From Megalobrama amblycephala (taxonomy: Eukaryota; Chordata; Actinopteri; Cypriniformes; Xenocyprididae): 64,000 nucleotides of DNA. This document shows positions 39,601-52,067 of the stretch, piece by piece. A program made the translations under genes and the position numbers. Below the pieces are notes generated by a model. It worked only from the letters and a program-made list of their open reading frames with translations. It did not search any database and had not been told where the DNA came from. Location: positions 38,645,896 to 38,709,895 of the forward strand of contig NC_063054.1 in NCBI RefSeq assembly GCF_018812025.1, in the 5' to 3' direction. Within the stretch, counting starts at the first letter, position 1. The number at the start of each line of letters is the position of its first letter.

Positions 39601-42600
39601 AGAAGTTCTGACAAAATCCTAATTGCTGAAAATTTAAAGGTCCCGTTTTTCGTGGTTTTTTGAAGCTTTGATTGTGTTTATAGTGTGCAATATAACATGT
39701 GTTCATGTTTCGCGTGTAAAAAAAAACTGTATTTTTCACATAATTTACTTATCTGTATACCGCTGTTTCCACTGTCATAAAAACGGGCTGATGACTTCCT
39801 TGTTCTATGAAGTCCCTCCTTCAGAAATACGTAACGAGTTCTGATTGTGCCAGCGGTTCCTGTGTTGTGATTCGACAGCAGTTTAGCGCATCTTGCCCGG
39901 AAAGGTCACGCCTCTTACCATAACGTGGAGATGCACGCGCTCAGTGTTATTGTAAACATGTCTTTAATTTTACCCTATCAATTTGAGCCGGAATCAGACC
40001 CGGTGATTGGACTGCGGGATGAAAATAACAGCGTTTCGACGACATGGCGACAAACACACTCTACAAACGCAACTCTTGTGTATTCCTGTGGGCGGAGGTT
40101 AGTCAAAAAACTGTTTTAGTGACGTCATTAAAGAAGGAAGTAGAGGGATGTAGTCCAAACTGGCCGTTCGATGTAGGCGACTTCTGTTAAATAAAATATC
40201 TCGCTTGGCATTGAACTTTGAGCTTTAAAATTTTACAGATTTTATTTATACTCTAACAACAACATTACACACTAACTAAAGTTTGAAACATGGGATCACG
40301 AAGAACGGGACCTTTAATTTGAATGAATTATTTAAAAAAAAAAATAAATAAATAAAAAAAAAAAAAAAAAGATTTGAATATATGAATGACTCGTTAATAA
40401 ATACTTGTTTCATTACTGGATGAATCAGGGTTGAACAAATCTTTTTGAATAAATAATTCAATGACAAAGTCACTCGTTGCCACCTAGTGGCATAACAAGG
40501 TAATTTATACAACAGTTATTTCAAGCGCCACATTAGTTTTGATTTGCTCTATTTTGATCGCTATCTGATGTCTAGTGTTTATATCCTAACTGTAAACTTG
40601 TGCCTTAGTACTTCTGTGATAATTTGAATATTTGGCAGCTATTTCAGGCATCCAAGACCAAGTCCTATATCTATTTGATTGGGGGAATCCTGAAATATCA
40701 AAAACTACTTGGCAAACTCACAATTAAATAACATTTCAAAAAAAGCAACAAAATCTGACATGAACTGTCCCATAAAGGCTTCTTATGCATAAATAGCATT
40801 AAAAAAAGCTTATTTTTTAGGCTAGACGAGCCAATCCCCATGTGCAGTCCTAACGGACGGAATCCAGTCATAAACACGGAATTTAGTATATAACACAGAA
40901 TGCCAAATTTTTGATGAGTGAAGAAAAAGGTCCGTGAATATTAAACCGCAAATATACTACTTAAATAAGAATCCTGCATGTGTGTGTGCCTCTGAAATGA
41001 ATGAAGTGCAGTTTCATTTACCTCACACACACACCGAAGCACGTGCGAAGCTTGCAGTGTTTTCATCCTGTCACATGAGGATATAAACGCATGAAATTTA
41101 TCTCCAGAGCTGCACTGAAAGTCACTTCATCAGCATTTAACTGCTTCGTTTGAGAAAACTACCGTCATAAACAGAGCAACCTGTCGAAATAAAGTTTGAT
41201 TTAACTTAAACATATTAGTGTTGTACAGTAGAATTTAGATAAATGAATTTAATAAATTAACTATATTTAAGGGATAAAAATATCATCCATGTTTTAATTT
41301 TAACGGTAAAGCTCTGGTTGTGCAGCACATTGACACAAAAAAAAAAAAAAAAAAAGAGCTTAATTTCACGATTAAAAGACAAATTAAATGGTATGCGTTC
41401 ATTAGACAGCCAGAAAAATTAAAATACGGAACAATTTCTGGAAAAAAAGAAACATTTCATAAAAACACTTTTAATAAATTGTGTTGCTTTTAAGAATTCA
41501 ATTAATTATATATGCTTTTTGATTATTAGAATGTAATTAAACCATTAAAATGGAATCCAGAAGTTAAAAAAAAGTTTTAAAAAAAAAAGAGAATTTGAGC
41601 GAAAAGAATAAAACATCACAGCGCCTAAAAAATTTAATTTTTTGTTAATCTTTTATAAATTGACGGTAAATTGGATAAGTTTCATTATTTCAATTAATTA
41701 GACATGCTTTTTGATTACTAAAAGTTAATTTAACCATTAAAATGGAGTCAAAAAAAAAAAAACCTGGGGAAAAAAAAACAATCCAGAAAAATTAAAATGG
41801 ACAAAATGGAATTTGGTAAGAAATAAAACCCTACTTTTAGGGTCTCATCTTCCTGTTTTTGGTTCGTTTACATGTCTTTGATCCGTGTTGCTTTCATATA
41901 TCATTCGAACCGCATCACAGTTCATTTGGAAGCGGACCGAGAACCATCTTTTCAGCGGTCTCAGTCCGCACCAGGGTTCGGATGGCAGCGTTCACACGTT
42001 CAAATGAACCGCACTAACAGAGCGATCGCACCAGGGTTCGTTTTAATCGAACCAAACATGCCAAGTGTGAACACACCCTAACGTTTCATCAAACTGAATT
42101 TTGCACCCAGATAAAAATAAGCAACAGGCTACATTTTCATGCACCCAAATAATCTGTTTATAATCAGAATGACGGCTCAATCGAACTCAAAACTGAATGA
42201 AATTTTAAAACGGATTGAAAGAGGTCATGCAGCCTTAATCAACTGGAAAAATTAAGCATATAAACGCTTGAATCTAACCATTTTCTCAATGAGATTTAAA
42301 AAAGAAAATAACCTCCTGCACAAGTGCAGTGCTGTGCATATTAACATACATCGTCTTTCAAATGTGCGTATATTTATGCATCATGTCTTACGGTCAGTGG
42401 ATGAGACTGAATAATTAATAAGCATTTGCTAAAAAGCTCGTCATGCGATCGAATGTGTGAATCAGACTGCAACAGAATTTTTGGAAACTGAAATCAGATT
42501 GGATTTATTTTGATTAGTGCACATTGCTTGTAATCCTGGTAGACACACTCACCCCCTCCTCGAAGGCCCAGCGCTTGCTGACTTCATGCTCGTTGTGGTT

Positions 42601-45600
42601 GAACACCTCCTGCCGAGTCTCGATCACTTTGTGCCTCATGTTCTCGATCTCCGTCACTCTCTAAAGGGCAAAACACAGCGTCCTGAGCGTCGCATCGTGA
42701 AGGTGCAAACATTTTATCTCGTCTGATGTCCAGCTACGCAAAAGGTCTACGTCACCATGAGTTTGACAGAAACAGTACGGTTTGCACACCCAGTGAATCA
42801 GCTGTGGCCCAAGCCCCGGTGCTGGGAGGGACGGTGTCATTTCGTCACGAGCCCGTCCCACTTTAAGCCCAAGTCCCTGATTGGATGCCAACCTGGACCC
42901 TCAGGTTTTCATTGGCTGCTAACGGAAAGACACCTCTTCAAACCTGCACACGTTTTGCTTGTCTCCAGGATCAGCTAGACGCCCCTGCCTACCTCTGCCA
43001 TGTTTGATAACCCCACAGACGGCAGACGGCACTCTTACCTTGGCGGGATCCGGCAGGTCCTCCGTGCCCGGCGGAAGCTCTTCACCAGGGGCGTCGTCTC
43101 CGTTGGGCTTATTAGCATTAGCCAGTTCCACCCGCAGCTGCACGAACTCCTCCTCAGACAGGAAGTGCTTGGGGTTGTTGCTCTGCACGTGTTCTTTGAA
43201 CCTGAACAAAGAGTGGCAGCGTTTTCACAATCAAATTTAAAGACCTGCACAAACCGGAAGAAACGACCTACTGACATCATGAGTTTACTTCTCGGCGCAC
43301 AGATGAACTTTAGAAGTCATGCATTAATGTGAATATCTCGTGCTCACTTCTGGAAGTGCTGCGAGTACAGCTGTGTGGGAATGCAGAGGATGCGGTCGTA
43401 GATGGCCGTGACGTTGGCCAGCTTGTCCTGCTCCGTCTCCCAGGCGATGTAAGCCTCCCACAGACGGTCAGAGCGGAAATCCGTTCCACAGGCCAGAACC
43501 GCATGCTCATAGGACCTGAAAGAACACAGGCACGTCACTGAAACAGGGTATATGCAGTTGCATTTTTTTTCCAAAAAACAAAATTAAATTTCTGTCATTA
43601 ATTACTCCCCTTCGGAACACACATTAAGATATTTTTGATGAAATTCGAGAGACTCGTCCATAGACAGCAATATAATCAACACTTTCAAGGTCCAGAAAGG
43701 TACTAAAGACATCGTCATGTGACTGCAGTGGTTCAACCTTAATGTTATGAAGAGACCAGAATACTTTTTGTGCACAAAAACAAAACAAAAATAACATTAT
43801 CTTACGCAGGTGACGCAGTAACACAGTGAAGCTTCCGTGTTTACGGCTGAACGCCGGCTCAGTATTGGCCAAAGCTGGTCACGTGATCAGCACGACGAGA
43901 TCAGCCGATAATGAGTCGGCGTTCTGACGTAGAACCTGGAAGCGCTGGATGTAAACAACATATGAGAATGACACAGAAGAGAAGAGATTGTTGAATAAAG
44001 TCGTGAAAAAGTATTCTCGTCTTTTCATGACATTACGGTTGAACCACTGCAGTCACATGACTGTTTTAACGATGTCTTTAGTACCTTTCTGGACTTTGAA
44101 AGTGTTGATTATATATTGCTGTCTATGGACGAGTCTCTCAGATTTCATCAAAAATATCTTAATTTGTGTTCTGAAGATGAACGAAGGTCTTACGGGTGTG
44201 GAACGGCATGAGTAATTAATGACAGAAATGTCATTTTTGGGTGAACTAACCCTTTAGCACACAAGCTAAACTTATTTATGAAACTTCGGGTTTGTGCACT
44301 TACGCTCTGATGCGATTTTCGGCCTCTCCGTCGCTGGTGTCTTGGTTCTCTCGCAGGAAAGTGATATAATGAAGCCACAGGTCGACGCTGAGCGGAATGG
44401 CCTGCAGACCTCGGCGGTACACCTGTGGAGGAAGTAAGATTCAAATCAGCATGACACTTTTTAAATCACCTTCACATAGAAGACAACCTGAAAGTGTGAA
44501 TCTAATGAAAGCGTATTTCACTCAGAAAGTTCAATTTAGTGTTTTCAAAACGCCTTGTTTCAAAGCAGCGTTACAGAAAATCATGATGATGTTGATGTTT
44601 ATATCATCTACGTGCCTTATAGTCACATTTTGCATTACTTTAGGTGTTGAAATATGGCTATAAAAGAAAATTTTTTTGTGACTATATGAGTTTTGCAGCT
44701 TGACTCACCTCATCAGCCATCTGGATGTATCCATGTTTCCTCTCAATATCAGCATACTTCTTCCAGTACCCATAACAGTAAGGATAGTGCAGGAAGAACG
44801 CATCAAACGCCTTCCTCGAAGCCAGCAGGTGGTTCTGAAGCAAAAGAAATGCACATAAGCCACTGATGAATGCTTGTGATGCTTAGGTATTAAAGGGTTA
44901 GTTCAACAAAAAGTAAATCCGTTCCAAACCCATAAGACTTTTGTGCATCTTTGAAACACAAATGAAGATATTTTAATGAAATAAGAGATTTCCGTCCCTC
45001 TATTCATAACATTAAAATGTTAATAGATAAACATGAATGGAGCAGTTTAAAGAGACATGATTGCATTATATGTGATGAACAGATTTAGGCTTTTACTCAC
45101 ATTGATCAGCGAACGTAGATAAACCACTCAGATATCTCAAAAGGACTCGATGTGCGATCTCTCGAGATTTGAGTGAATTAACTTTCAATGGAGGGACAGA
45201 CAACTCTCAGATAACATTAAAAATATCTTAATTTATGTTTGGAGATTAATATTTTGTAAATAAAGTGGTAAATTATGTTTTTTTTTAAGCAAACAAATCA
45301 CTTGTCGCTTTATGAAATTGAGATTAAACCACTGGAGTCACATGGATTACCTTTATGATGTCTTTACTACCTTTCTGGGGCTTGAAAGCGGTAGTTGCGT
45401 TCATTTGTGTTCCAAAGATGAACGAAAGTCTTTAGGGTGTGGAACGAAATGAGGGTGAGTAATTAAAGACAGAATTTTTCATTTTTGTGTGAACTAACCC
45501 TTTAAATTAAGGGACTTACCTCTTGCTCAACATACTGCAGAAGGTAAACCCATCCATTGAAGTCTTCCGGATTATCTTCCACGACCTTAGAAAGACGCTC

Positions 45601-47974
45601 GTATTCTGTAGGAAGTTCAGGTTCTTGTGCCGTGGTTGCGTCTTCTCCTGGTTCGGCTCCTGGTTCTGCCGCTGCTTCTTCTTTGGGCGCATCTTCCAGC
45701 TCCATATTGGAAGGGCTCTCCGAGTCTCCCGTCTGCTTCACCGCATCCTCCTCCGCAATTTGGTCCACGTGCTCTCCGTTTGATTCCGTCTGCTGCCCGA
45801 CAACCTGGTCGGAGTTTTCCGGAACGGGCTCTGAAGGACTGGTTTTCTGGTCAATGTTCTCTGCTGCAGATTTCAAATGCTCAATCGAGAACAGCGGATA
45901 CTGTTCCACGGCAGACGCCGGCTGGATCTGCTCGTACTCGTGGCTTTCCGGGTTTGCGAGAGGAGCCGGTGTCGTCGTCCAGTCGGTTCCGGTCGGGTCT
46001 GTGCCATAATCGGCCCCTGTACCCTCCATCGGAGGAGCATCCCCGTTGTCAGGGGCGTTCGTGTCCAACATCCCGGTCATGGGCTCACCTGAAACAAACC
46101 GTTACGTTAAACATCTTTTTGATGCCCTCAAATATGATCATCGCCAGGCGATCCTAAACTTAAAAAAAAACATCATGTAAAATATTATTTGGACAATACT
46201 GCATTAAATTATGTTTCTTCTCCTTATTTTGGTTCTTAAAGGGTTAGTTCACCTAAAAATGAAAATAATGTCATTAATTACTCACCCTCATGTCATTCCA
46301 CACCTGTAAGACCTTCGTTCATCTTCAAAACACAAATTGAGATATTTTTGATGAAATCCGATGGCTCAGTGAGGCCTGCATAGCCAGCAATGACATTTCC
46401 TCTCTCAAGATCCATTAATATACTAAAACATATTTGAATCAGTTCATGTGAGTACCGCTGATTCGACACAAAAGATTCATAACGCTCTGAAGCTTCATGA
46501 AGCAGTGTTTTGAAATCGGCCATCACTATATAAGTCGTTATTTTGGTTTTTTGGCGCACCAAAAATATTCTCGTGGCTTTATAATATTAATATTGAACCA
46601 CTGTACTCACATGAACTGTACTAAAAACATATTTAAATCAGTTCATGTGAGTACAGTGGTTCAATATTAATATTATAAAGCCACGAGAATATTTTTGTAG
46701 CGCCAAAAAAAACCAAAATAACGACTTATATAGTGAATCTTTTCTGTCGAATCATGATTCAGATCGCGTGTCAAACCGCCAAACTGCTGAAATCACGTGA
46801 CTTTGGCGATCCGAACCGTTGATTCGACACGCTGATTCATAACGCTCCGAAGCTTCCTGAAGCAGTGTTTTGAAATCGGCCATCACTAAATAAGTTGTTA
46901 TTTTGTTTTTTTGGCGCACCAAAAATATTCTCGTGGCTTTATAATATTAATATTGAACCACTGTACTCACATGAACTGATTTAAATATGTTTTTAGTACA
47001 TTAATGGATCTTGAGAGAGGAAATGTCATTGCTGGCTATGCAGGCCTCACCGAGCCATCGGATTTCATCAAAAATATCTTAATTTGTGTTCTGAAGATGA
47101 GCGAAGGTCTTACGGGTGTGGAACGGCATGAGGGTGAGTAATTAATGACATTTTCATTTTTGGGTGAACTAACACTTTAACTGTTGGGTGTATTTTAATT
47201 TATATTTAGTTTCTATTATTTATTAAATTATTTTAATCAAATTTTTTTATTTTTCCTAAACTTTTCCACATAAAATACAAAAGCAAATCTGAAGACAACA
47301 TAACCATCTCAATGTTTTTGCTGGTAATATATAATTAAGCAAGATTTATATTTAATGTACCTTTCTATTACAGCATTAACAAGACGTTGAGATGTAGATC
47401 GAACAAAAACAAAGTCAGTTGTGATGCAATATGGCCCATTTCATAAGATAACGCCCAATTTGCATATATTTTCAAGCTTTGAGTTTAGTTTAAAACAGCA
47501 GGCTCGATTGATCTGAATCTACAAACTCTGTACAAACCGCAAAATTTTACATCAAATCAACTAAAATGCGTTAGAATGATCACCAAAAACACACATGAAT
47601 GGAGCTGAAATCTTTAAAAGCCTTGAGAATTTATTTATAATGTTTCTATCGCGTTTCCTGGTCAAACGACGCACATTCGTCGAAGTTGTTTTGCAAAAAT
47701 TAGTTAGCCGACTGATCAAAACAGGCTTTAAAACGCGTTCGGCGGCATTATAATTCGTTTTAAAAGGCTAGATAGTTTTCAAAACAGCTAAATATGTTAT
47801 AAAATTATGAAAACGTTTTCAATTGCATCGGTGTGGTCTCGGCCTGGTCTCTTCACGCGCTAGCTAAACTGCTAACGACCGACGCCGTTGATTTACCTCA
47901 GAGTGTTCTAGAAAAGAGCGCGCGCAAACCGCGGGAAACACACGGAGGAAAGGATACTTACCAGAATCTTCCAT
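33657..47974 (-). CDS. prpf39: PRPF39, U1 snRNP-associated pre-mRNA splicing factor (HAT repeats)
   Basis: Fourteen coding exons on the minus strand: 47974-47962, 46088-45520, 44834-44709, 44422-44304, 43515-43348, 43201-43039, 42660-42553, 38231-38067, 37644-37518, 35824-35556, 35340-35156, 35079-35005, 33946-33829, 33746-33657. Introns are GT-AG and all phases agree; 2295 nt, 764 aa (human 669). Residues 6-~165 are an acidic, Glu/Pro/Thr-rich tail. From ~166 on come HAT helical repeats ([85 protein letters not shown]). The C-terminus is Tyr/Gln-rich, ending YYPPPPT. The start codon lies in a 13-nt coding part of exon 1 (MEDSG), so the ATG at 46080 is internal (Met8). Prp39 proteins help U1 snRNP engage 5' splice sites. 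Introns are packed with transposons, but no exon is hit. Confidence 0.97.
34018..34963. mobile_element. hAT-like non-autonomous transposon in prpf39 intron
   Basis: Ends AGGGCTGGGTAAAAAAATAT (left) and ATTACCCAGCCCT (right) are inverted matches. The element is flanked by the 8-bp direct repeat ATTTAAAT (34010-34017 and 34964-34971), the duplication length expected for hAT elements. The sub-terminal parts are rich in ATCGATT/AATCGAT. No transposase frame. Confidence 0.85.
35896..35910. repeat. Short (CA)n run
   Basis: ACACACACACACACA in a prpf39 intron. Confidence 0.9.
36008..36100. repeat. Interspersed repeat tail (GTAAAGCTGCTTTGAA type), copy 1
   Basis: CTGTAAAGCTGCTTTGAATC ... AATAAAATTGACTTGAC matches the tail at about 62,770-62,820. 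The class is a SINE/LINE-like 3' tail that I recall from cyprinids. Confidence 0.6.
36376..37409. mobile_element. hAT-like transposon with TAGTGATGCACCGAAA ends
   Basis: Left end TAGTGATGCACCGAAATTT and right end AAATTTTCAGTTTCAGTGCATCACTA; the terminal 16 bp match at 15 positions when inverted. The interior includes another dispersed cyprinid repeat (about 36,840-37,120, with AGAGGGCGGAGCTTTAACAG). No target duplication is evident. It lies in the prpf39 intron between 35824 and 37518. Confidence 0.7.
37739..37945 (-). other. Unexplained open frame in a prpf39 intron
   Basis: 69 codons open on the minus strand without an ATG, in the intron between the exons ending at 38067 and starting at 37644. 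The peptide is not low-complexity ([40 protein letters not shown]). It may be a decayed insertion or chance; a frame of this length is not rare. No family recognised. Confidence 0.2.
38450..38900 (-). repeat. Inverted dispersed copy of the 2983-4565 repeat
   Basis: Reverse complement of the first half of that repeat: AGCGTTTGGTACTGCACCCA, TTTTTTGAGATATCAACCTC and TTTAGAGTAAAACATG all have inverted counterparts at 3.1-3.3 kb and 4.0-4.15 kb. It lies in the large prpf39 intron. Confidence 0.85.
39081..42081. mobile_element. 3-kb DNA transposon with TTAGGGTGCGTTCACACTTG ends
   Basis: Left end TTAGGGTGCGTTCACACTTG and right end CCAAGTGTGAACACACCCTAA are inverted matches (19 of 20). Sub-terminal GGTTCG/CGAACC motifs also mirror each other. 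The body holds at least one nested element (39634-40317) and a GAGCTGCACGATTCTGG-type repeat starting near 39,487. No transposase frame. The superfamily is not certain (Harbinger-like is possible). It makes up most of the 4.3-kb prpf39 intron between 42553 and 38231. Confidence 0.75.
39634..40317. mobile_element. TTAA-flanked MITE nested in the 39081-42081 element
   Basis: Left end TTAAAGGTCCCGTTTTTCGTG-like and right end CACGAAGAACGGGACCTTTAA-like are inverted matches with TTAA at both outer ends. About 684 bp, with no intact transposase. Confidence 0.88.
43584..44257. mobile_element. TTAA-type MITE, copy B, in prpf39 intron
   Basis: Right end GGTGAACTAACCCTTTAG is clear. The left end is eroded (starts near AAATTAAATTTCTGTCATTA). 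The internal inverted halves are well kept (AAGATATTTTTGATGAAATT at the left, TTTCATCAAAAATATCTTAA at the right). It fills about 85% of the 788-nt intron between the exons at 44304 and 43515. Confidence 0.85.
44890..45505. mobile_element. TTAA-flanked MITE, copy C, in prpf39 intron 2
   Basis: Starts TTAAAGGGTTAGTTCAAC and ends TGTGAACTAACCCTTTAA. It ends 14 nt from the donor site of the 569-nt exon (45520) and makes up about 90% of the 685-nt intron. Confidence 0.88.
46236..47180. mobile_element. TTAA-flanked MITE, copy D, composite with an internal hairpin
   Basis: Starts TTAAAGGGTTAGTTCACC and ends GGTGAACTAACACTTTAA; 945 bp, about 300 bp longer than its relatives. The middle holds two long inverted arms: CTCGTGGCTTTATAATATTA to CACATGAACT at about 46,570-46,618, and AGTTCATGTGAG to AAGCCACGAGAATATTTTTG at about 46,639-46,699. 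It is probably two copies joined head to head. It lies in prpf39 intron 1. Confidence 0.85.
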
Positions 47975-48130
47975 GAAACTGGGTTAAAACAGCAGATATT
48001 TGCACAACTTCTTCGAAGTTTTATGCGGCTGATAACATGTGGTCGAACAGCCGCGCTCTATCGCACTCAACACCAGCTGCGTCGAGCGATGAGGAAAGGA
48101 CACGAATGCTTTGCGCATGCGCACTGAGCG
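47890..48130 (-). promoter_or_regulatory. prpf39 promoter / exon 1 with NRF1 palindrome
   Basis: CpG-rich stretch around exon 1 of prpf39. It contains TGCGCATGCGCA at 48112-48123, a perfect NRF1-type site, about 140 nt upstream of the ATG. There is no TATA box. This fits a housekeeping promoter. The transcription start is likely between 48,000 and 48,110 (inferred). Confidence 0.65.
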
Positions 48131-48234
48131 ACGAAACTCAAAACACATAAAAGGCGGCTGGTCACGTCATACTGTGGTGTTACCGATAGGGGAGTAATGC
48201 GGCCAAAAAACTGTATAAAAAAATCATGCTTAAA

Positions 48235-48690
48235 TCTAGATTACGACATAAAAAGTCGAATAATGGAAAACTAGTCATAATGGAAAAAAAATTTTCGAAA
48301 TTGTGACATAAACACCCATAATTATGACATAGAAAGTCATAATGAATTTCTATGTCATAATTATGACTTTTTAAGTCAGATTTTCAACTTAGTAGGCCTA
48401 TGTCATAATTATGATTTACTGAAGCATTCTTTTTTATGGGATAAATATGAAAGGACATTTCCGACACATGGGGGAGGGAAATCATGCTTAAATCTTGATT
48501 ATGACATAAAAAGTCAAAATTATGTAATCATAATGAAATAAAAAAGTCGAAATTGTGACATAAAGTGTAATAATTATGACTTTTTACAATTTCGACTTTT
48601 TTTATGTCATAATTGTGACTTTTTATGTCATTATGACTTATTAAGTCAGATTTTCAACTTAGTAGGCCTATGTCATAGTTATGATTTACT
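48235..48690. repeat. TCATAATTATGA palindromic repeat (locus 3), two tandem copies
   Basis: Two related blocks (about 48,224-48,440 and 48,482-48,700), each running from ATCATGCTTAAATC through units such as GACATAAAAAGTC to CAACTTAGTAGGCCTATGTC. Each block has direct units on the left and inverted units on the right, so each is itself a long imperfect hairpin. Same family as the 12.9 and 16.2 kb arrays. Confidence 0.88.
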
Positions 48691-48704
48691 GAAGCATTAT
48701 TTTT

Positions 48705-48706
<2 letters not shown>

Positions 48707-48770
<64 letters not shown>
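48707..48770. repeat. (AT)n microsatellite
   Basis: About 64 bp of pure AT between the promoters of prpf39 and arf6. Confidence 0.98.
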
Positions 48771-48773
<3 letters not shown>

Positions 48774-49519
48774 GAAAATGGGCTTCCATAAGATAATTAG
48801 TCAAAAACCTGTTTTGATTGAACTGAATAACTGATAGCAGTATATTTTCAAGACCTTTTCACATATGATCAACATTTAAAACATGGTATTTGGAAATAAA
48901 TGTTGTATATTTCAAATGCTGGGCTTCATGGATATAAATAACTTCTTGAGTCCAGTTTTATATAAGGAAGTTCTCTTTGAAAATAAATCAGACATCCATC
49001 ATTAATAGCTCAATGGCTGTTTGATTTATTTGCTAGACGTGTAAAAGCCCAGTCTTCGGGGAAAAAACGCAAATATGCGTGTATTTAAAAGGTTTGAATG
49101 GTGTTTTATTTAAACGAGGCATTTTTTGAACTCGATGTCACGTCACGAGCCCCGCCCCTTTAACGTAAAATGACGCTAGGGATTGAAGGACAGTTATGCA
49201 AAAACTCCTCCGGCTGATGTGGTCGAACATTAAAAACGTTTAATTGCAATGAAAACATCATATTTGAACGGTATTTTAAACAGATTAGCCTCTAAAAAAC
49301 AACACAATTATATTTTTCCGAGTCTCAATGGCGTCCATTTCATTCAGTTCGGTCTTACGAATCCTACTACGGCGAAGGTTCTTACGTTCATCTTTTGAAT
49401 ATTAATTAGGTCATGCTTCCTTTGCTGGAATAATAATGTCTCTTTGGATAAAACGTCTGATGTGTAAATAAATACATGACTAAACTAAACTAAAGCAAAT
49501 TCTTAATTCCATTAATATA

Positions 49520-50117
49520 TTAAAGGGTTAGTTCACCCAAAAATCAATAAATAATGTAATTTATTACTCACCCTCGTGCCGTTCCACACCCGTAAGACCT
49601 TCGTTCATCTTCAGAACACAAATTAAGATATTTTTGATGAAATCCGATGGCTCAGTGAGGCCTGCATAGCCAGCAATTACATTTCCTCTCTCAAGATCCA
49701 TTAATATACTAAAACATATTTGAATCAGTTCATGTGAGTACCGCTGATTCGACACAAAAGATTCATAACGCTCTGAAGCTTCATGAAGCAGTGTTTTGAA
49801 ATCGGCCATCACTATATAAGTCGTTATTTTGGTTTTTTGGCGCACCAAAAATATTCTCGTGGCTTTATAATATTAATATTGAACCACTGTACTCACATGA
49901 ACTGATTTAAATATGTTTTTAGTACATTAATGGATCTTGAGAGAGGAAATGTCATTGCTGGCTATGCAGGCCTCACTGAGCCATTGGATTTCATCAAAAA
50001 ATATCTTTAAAAATATAAAAATATCTTGTGTTCCGAAGATTAATGACAGGTATGAAACGGCATGAGGGTGAGTAATTAATGACAGAATTTTCATTTTTGG
50101 GTGAACTAACCCTTTAA
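49520..50117. mobile_element. TTAA-flanked MITE, copy E
   Basis: Starts TTAAAGGGTTAGTTCACCC and ends GGGTGAACTAACCCTTTAA, with TTAA at both outer ends. The left half is near-identical to copy D (including GGCTCAGTGAGGCCTGCATA). It contains the same spurious 90-codon frame as copy D. Confidence 0.92.
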
Positions 50118-50589
50118 CAAAGTCATACTCATGTTGCTTGTTGATCCCAATGTTTTTAATTAGCCTTTCAAATAAACAAAAGTGGAAGATACAGTTATAA
50201 GAGATCTTTCTATTTCTGCGTTTTCAGAAGATCTTGATCAATTTACATATTGTAGTATAATATACTCTATAGTTGTAGAAAACAGTATTGGTTGAAGTAA
50301 TTTGTTTATATTACTATAGTTGTTATATTACCACAACAAATTAATTCAAGTACTTTACTATAGTATGGTTCAAAAACACTAATATTTTTTCATTAATGTA
50401 CACATTTCATATTTCTAGTCATAAAATATTTTTAGATCTGTACAGAAAAAAACCTAAATGAGGGATTAATAGGTAGCCTAATAATGTAAATAGCTAAACT
50501 TCCCAAGGAGGATGGTTAATTTTAATGCGTAATGACGGTATAGCAAATACCCGTGTGTTTAATATTAACTACGACACCGCTGACGCAGC

Positions 50590-51803
<1,214 letters not shown>

Positions 51804-52061
51804 TGCGGGGCGAAGACTAGAAGCAATTAACCAATAACTGTTCTACTTTTCTTTCGTACGTCCATTCTTTGCTTTCAGCACTCTGTATAGTCCTTCTGTT
51901 ACGTTTGAATCTCCGTAAAGTATTACTTTCAGAAGCTGTGGGAAGGGTTTTTTTGTCTGAAGATCCAGTTGTTATAGTCCAAAAATGGCAGCTTGTTTGT
52001 TTACCTCTGTGCCATCGCGTATATCGAATGTATGGAGAATAGCTGCAGTGCAGAGCATTCA

Positions 52062-52067
52062 AATAAA
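52062..52067 (+). terminator. Possible arf6 polyadenylation signal AATAAA
   Basis: First canonical hexamer after the arf6 stop (about 260 nt downstream). Another AATAAA lies near 52,336, so alternative 3' ends are possible; long 3' UTRs are usual for this gene. Confidence 0.55.

Noticed and set aside
45627..46157. Plus-strand frame of 176 codons opposite prpf39 exon 2
   Set aside because: Antisense shadow of a GC-rich coding exon whose minus-strand frame matches PRPF39 and splices in phase.
46293..49848. Two near-identical 89-94-codon minus-strand frames (46293-46562 and 49564-49848)
   Set aside because: Both lie inside TTAA MITE copies D and E and read through their terminal inverted repeats; identity reflects shared transposon sequence, not a gene family.
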